Shown here piece after piece: positions 32,874 through 35,303 of a stretch of DNA of 35,303 bases. How positions within the stretch are numbered: position 1 is the stretch's first letter; each line of letters opens with the position of its first letter. The DNA comes from an uncultured Mailhella sp. (GTDB taxonomy: Bacteria; Desulfobacterota; Desulfovibrionia; Desulfovibrionales; Desulfovibrionaceae): the NCBI GenBank assembly GCA_910579055.1, contig CAJTSU010000018.1, positions 1 through 35,303 on the forward strand, given 5' to 3'. The notes under the pieces are model-generated. The model had not been told where the DNA came from. It saw only the letters and a program-made list of their open reading frames with translations, and ran no database searches. The translations under genes were made by a program, and so were the position numbers.

Positions 32874-34781
32874 TCAGGCCGCCTGGCCGGAGAGCGGGCC
32901 GTATTTGCCGCTGCGCTTCTTGGCGAGCTGGATGGCCAGTGCCAGACCAAGCAGGCCGAAGCCGATGAAGTCGGTCATCAGCCCCGGGTAGATGAGCGTA
33001 AGGCCGCCGCCGATGAAGATCAGACGTTCAAGCGGAGAGGCCGCGCACAGCAGCCAGCCCTGCATGCCCGCCGCCAGGCCGATAACCCCCACAAGAGCGG
33101 TGCAGGCCGCCCACAGGATTTCTCCGGTCGCGCCGATACCCAGCAGGGCGGGCTGGTACACGAACATGTAGGGCACGATGAAGGCCACAATGCCCAGCTT
33201 GAACGCCGTGAAGCCCGTGTCCATGGCCTTGCTGCCCGCGATGGCCGCGCCCGCGAAGGCCGCCACGCACACCGGCGGAGTGATGAAAGACAAGATGGCG
33301 TAGTAGAACACGAACATATGGGCCACAATGGGGGCGGCTCCGGCCTTGATCAGCGCGGGCGCGCCAAGCGTGGCCACCACGATGTAGGCGGGGGTTGTGG
33401 GCACGCCCATGCCCAGCACAAAGCTGGTGAGCATGAGGTAGACCATGAGCAGGAACAGGCTGTTTCCGGCCAGAATGGTGATCAGATTGATGAACTTGTA
33501 CCCGATGCCCGTGAGAGAAAGCACGCCGATGATGATGCCTGAACAGGCGCAGCAGGCGGACACCATGAGCGCGCTGCGGGAAGAGGCCACCAGCGCGTCC
33601 AGGAAGGATTTGAAGGTAAAGCGCGTTTCCGCCTTGAACATGGCCAGAATCACGGCGGAAAGCGTGGCGATATTGGCGCAGAATACCACGTTGCGGCCCA
33701 TGGCCAGCAGGGCGATCAGCACGCCGATGGGAAGAAGGTAATAAAGACGCCGGACAACGCTTTTCGCTTCGGGAATCAGTTCGGCGGGGGTGCGCCCCAG
33801 GTTGCGCTTGACGGCTTCCAGATGAATCATGGTCAGCAGCGCAAGGTAGTACATGATGGCGGGCAACAGCGCGGCCTTGGCCACATTGAGGTAGCCCGCG
33901 CCGGAAAGATCGGCCATGAGAAAGGCCGCCGTGCCCATGACCGGGGGCATGAGCTGGCCGCCCGTGGAGGCCACGGCTTCCACCGCCCCGGCAAAGGCCG
34001 GACGGTACCCCACCTTTTTCATCAGCGGGATGGTGAAGATGCCCGTACCGTATACGTTGGCTGAGGCGGAACCGGAAATGGTGCCGAACAGGGCAGAGGC
34101 GAAGATGGCGACCTTGGCCGGGCCGCCCTGTGAATTTTTGGTCAGCAGGCAGGCCAGATCCATGAAAATGGAACTCATCTTGGAACGTTCAAGAAAGGCC
34201 CCGAACATGATGAACCCGAACAGGGTGGTGGTGGCCGTACCGATGGGGATACCGTACACGCCCTCATTCAGAAGAAAGAGGTGCTCTACGATGACGTCAA
34301 AGCTGAACCCGGTGTGCTTGACCGCACGGGGCAGCATGTCGCCGAAGAAGGCATACAGCAGCAGGGTTCCCGCCACGACAACCAGCGCCCAGCCTGTGGT
34401 GCGGCGGGTGATTTCCAGCACCAGCAGTACAGTGACGCAGGCGAAGAACTTGTCCCACGCCGTCACGTCGTCGATATAGCGCATGCGGGTGGTGATTTCC
34501 GTAAGGTGCATGGCGAAATAGACCGCTGTGGCAATAGCCAGCGCGGCGCAACACAGATCGACCAGAATGGCGATCCGGCTCTCCTGTTTGCCTTCGGGCA
34601 GTTTTCTGCCCGGGACATAAAGGAAGATAAGCGCGGTGATAAAGGCGACATAGGCGACCCGCATCATGGAACCGTCCAGCACGCCAAACCCGGTGGTGAA
34701 CCAGATCTGGAACAGCGCCAGCGCAAGACCGAGCAGCCAGGCAATGGGTTTTATTCCCTGCCGGGATAATGCAAGTGTCAT
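32874..34781 (-). CDS. TRAP transporter fused permease (4TM/12TM), TAXI type, copy 5
   Basis: The 635-residue fused inner-membrane permease has about four N-terminal helices, then the DctM-like half with FGAFLERSKMSSIFMDLACL, FGTISGSASANVYGTGIF, STGGQLMPPVMGTAAFLMAD and GMGVPTTPAYIVVATLGAPA. GAGGT about 9 bases upstream supports ATG 34781. It heads module 5 (permease, amidohydrolase 5, TAXI 5), behind a good sigma-54 promoter and a palindromic activator site, and the module ends at the terminator at 30902-30933. Confidence 0.93.
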   Translation of the reverse strand: MTLALSRQGIKPIAWLLGLALALFQIWFTTGFGVLDGSMMRVAYVAFITALIFLYVPGRKLPEGKQESRIAILVDLCCAALAIATAVYFAMHLTEITTRMRYIDDVTAWDKFFACVTVLLVLEITRRTTGWALVVVAGTLLLYAFFGDMLPRAVKHTGFSFDVIVEHLFLLNEGVYGIPIGTATTTLFGFIMFGAFLERSKMSSIFMDLACLLTKNSQGGPAKVAIFASALFGTISGSASANVYGTGIFTIPLMKKVGYRPAFAGAVEAVASTGGQLMPPVMGTAAFLMADLSGAGYLNVAKAALLPAIMYYLALLTMIHLEAVKRNLGRTPAELIPEAKSVVRRLYYLLPIGVLIALLAMGRNVVFCANIATLSAVILAMFKAETRFTFKSFLDALVASSRSALMVSACCACSGIIIGVLSLTGIGYKFINLITILAGNSLFLLMVYLMLTSFVLGMGVPTTPAYIVVATLGAPALIKAGAAPIVAHMFVFYYAILSFITPPVCVAAFAGAAIAGSKAMDTGFTAFKLGIVAFIVPYMFVYQPALLGIGATGEILWAACTALVGVIGLAAGMQGWLLCAASPLERLIFIGGGLTLIYPGLMTDFIGFGLLGLALAIQLAKKRSGKYGPLSGQAA

Positions 34782-34883
34782 GTGATGATACCTCGTTGAA
34801 AGGGCTGACCCCGGTTGAATGTTGCCTCCCCGCGCGGGACGGGCTGTACGGCGCGCCGTTCCCGGGAGACGCTGGTATTATTT

Positions 34884-34899
34884 TGCAAAATACGGGCCA
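34884..34899 (-). promoter_or_regulatory. Sigma-54 (-24/-12) promoter for TRAP module 5
   Basis: On the minus strand the sequence is TGGCCCGTATTTTGCA, one substitution from TGGCAC-N5-TTGCA with exact GG-N10-GC spacing. It lies about 100 bp before permease 5. Confidence 0.75.
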
Positions 34900-34989
34900 C
34901 GGGGCGGGGGATTTGCGCGAGGCTCGCAAGCCCTGCGAGCGGCTGTATGGCGGGCGGGAATGCTTTTTTTATGGAGAAGAGATGTGTAC

Positions 34990-35025
34990 ATAATTTGGTC
35001 ATAGGTGTGGACATGTCCAAATTAT
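34990..35025. promoter_or_regulatory. Upstream activator site with palindrome TGGACATGTCCA
   Basis: The palindrome TGGACATGTCCA (35008-35019) is identical to the one at 25604. It lies inside a larger inverted repeat ATAATTTGG (34990-34998) / CCAAATTAT (35017-35025). It is about 120 bp upstream of the module 5 sigma-54 promoter. Confidence 0.65.
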
Positions 35026-35303
35026 AAACATAAAAACGACTAAAAGTTTAGACTGGATATTGCACAAACAGAGTCGGAAAAGGGAGTTCCGGGCTTGCCT
35101 GCGTTGTTCCTTTGGGCGTGTTCCGTAAAGAAGGGTGTCCCGGACGCTTGGGACAGCCCGGACGGCTTTGAATTGCCCAACCTTGTGTGAAACCACATTT
35201 TGGGGATGCAAGCATTCCGGCATCGTGCCATACTGAATATTTCGTATTTACTGATCTTCCAAATTTTTACTAAACAATGTTTAGCAAAACTGGTACACTG
35301 CAT
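35026..35303. other. Intergenic tail without a convincing gene
   Basis: Only short frames with unconvincing, low-complexity translations are open here. A small inverted repeat CTAAAC-AAT-GTTTAG (35270-35284) near the edge could be an operator for a gene outside the window. Nothing else is recognisable. Confidence 0.5.

Noticed and set aside
35040..35303. Minus-strand frame of 87 codons at the right edge
   Set aside because: Its composition is not protein-like for this genome and no domain or ribosome-binding site is visible; it could be a remnant, but this cannot be supported.

Overview
The window looks like an accessory, paralogue-rich transport and catabolism island next to one housekeeping gene (hslU) in a GC-rich, probably anaerobic Gram-negative bacterium. 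The Sec-type signal peptides on the binding proteins, the sigma-54 enhancer-binding regulators, the ferredoxin-like Cys motifs in two flavin reductases and the large TRAP repertoire would fit a Desulfovibrionaceae-like organism. A Synergistota-like one is also possible. This taxonomic guess is inference; no rRNA or other marker is present.

Layout. 1-1806: hslU (minus strand) flanked by clusters of hairpins and repeats. 2014-10193 (plus): AcoR-type sigma-54 activator 1, a sigma-54 promoter, fused TRAP permease 1, amidohydrolase-fold protein 1, TAXI binding protein 1, then activator 2. 10272-18129 (minus): two consecutive three-gene modules, each permease - amidohydrolase-fold protein - TAXI protein. 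18645-25407 (minus): a catabolic block of flavin reductase 2, amidohydrolase-fold protein 4, MFS transporter and flavin reductase 1, with two inverted-repeat elements inside it. 25671-27617 (plus): activator 3, divergent from that block. 27778-30720 (minus): permease 4 and TAXI protein 4, with no amidohydrolase. 30959-34781 (minus): permease 5, amidohydrolase 5 and TAXI protein 5. The final 520 bases hold a promoter and operator region and no convincing gene.

How the parts fit. There are five TAXI-TRAP transporters, five amidohydrolase-fold proteins, three sigma-54 activators and two Old-Yellow-Enzyme/2,4-dienoyl-CoA-reductase-type reductases. Good -24/-12 (sigma-54) promoters precede four transcription units, and a weaker one precedes a fifth. 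A palindrome, TGGACATGTCCA, or its half-sites, lies about 100-120 bp upstream of three of these promoters. It is therefore a strong candidate for the shared enhancer site of activators 2 and 3, whose recognition helices are nearly identical.

The most unusual point is that all five amidohydrolase-fold proteins carry R-x-R where the family has its metal-binding H-x-H. They also carry A or T where the family has the metal-ligand Asp of the GSDYP-like motif. They look like a conserved metal-site-less family tied to TAXI-TRAP transport. A second structural theme is a family of 125-221 bp elements with terminal inverted repeats starting TTAGAGCG/ATTTTG, two of which end right at the ribosome-binding sites of downstream genes.
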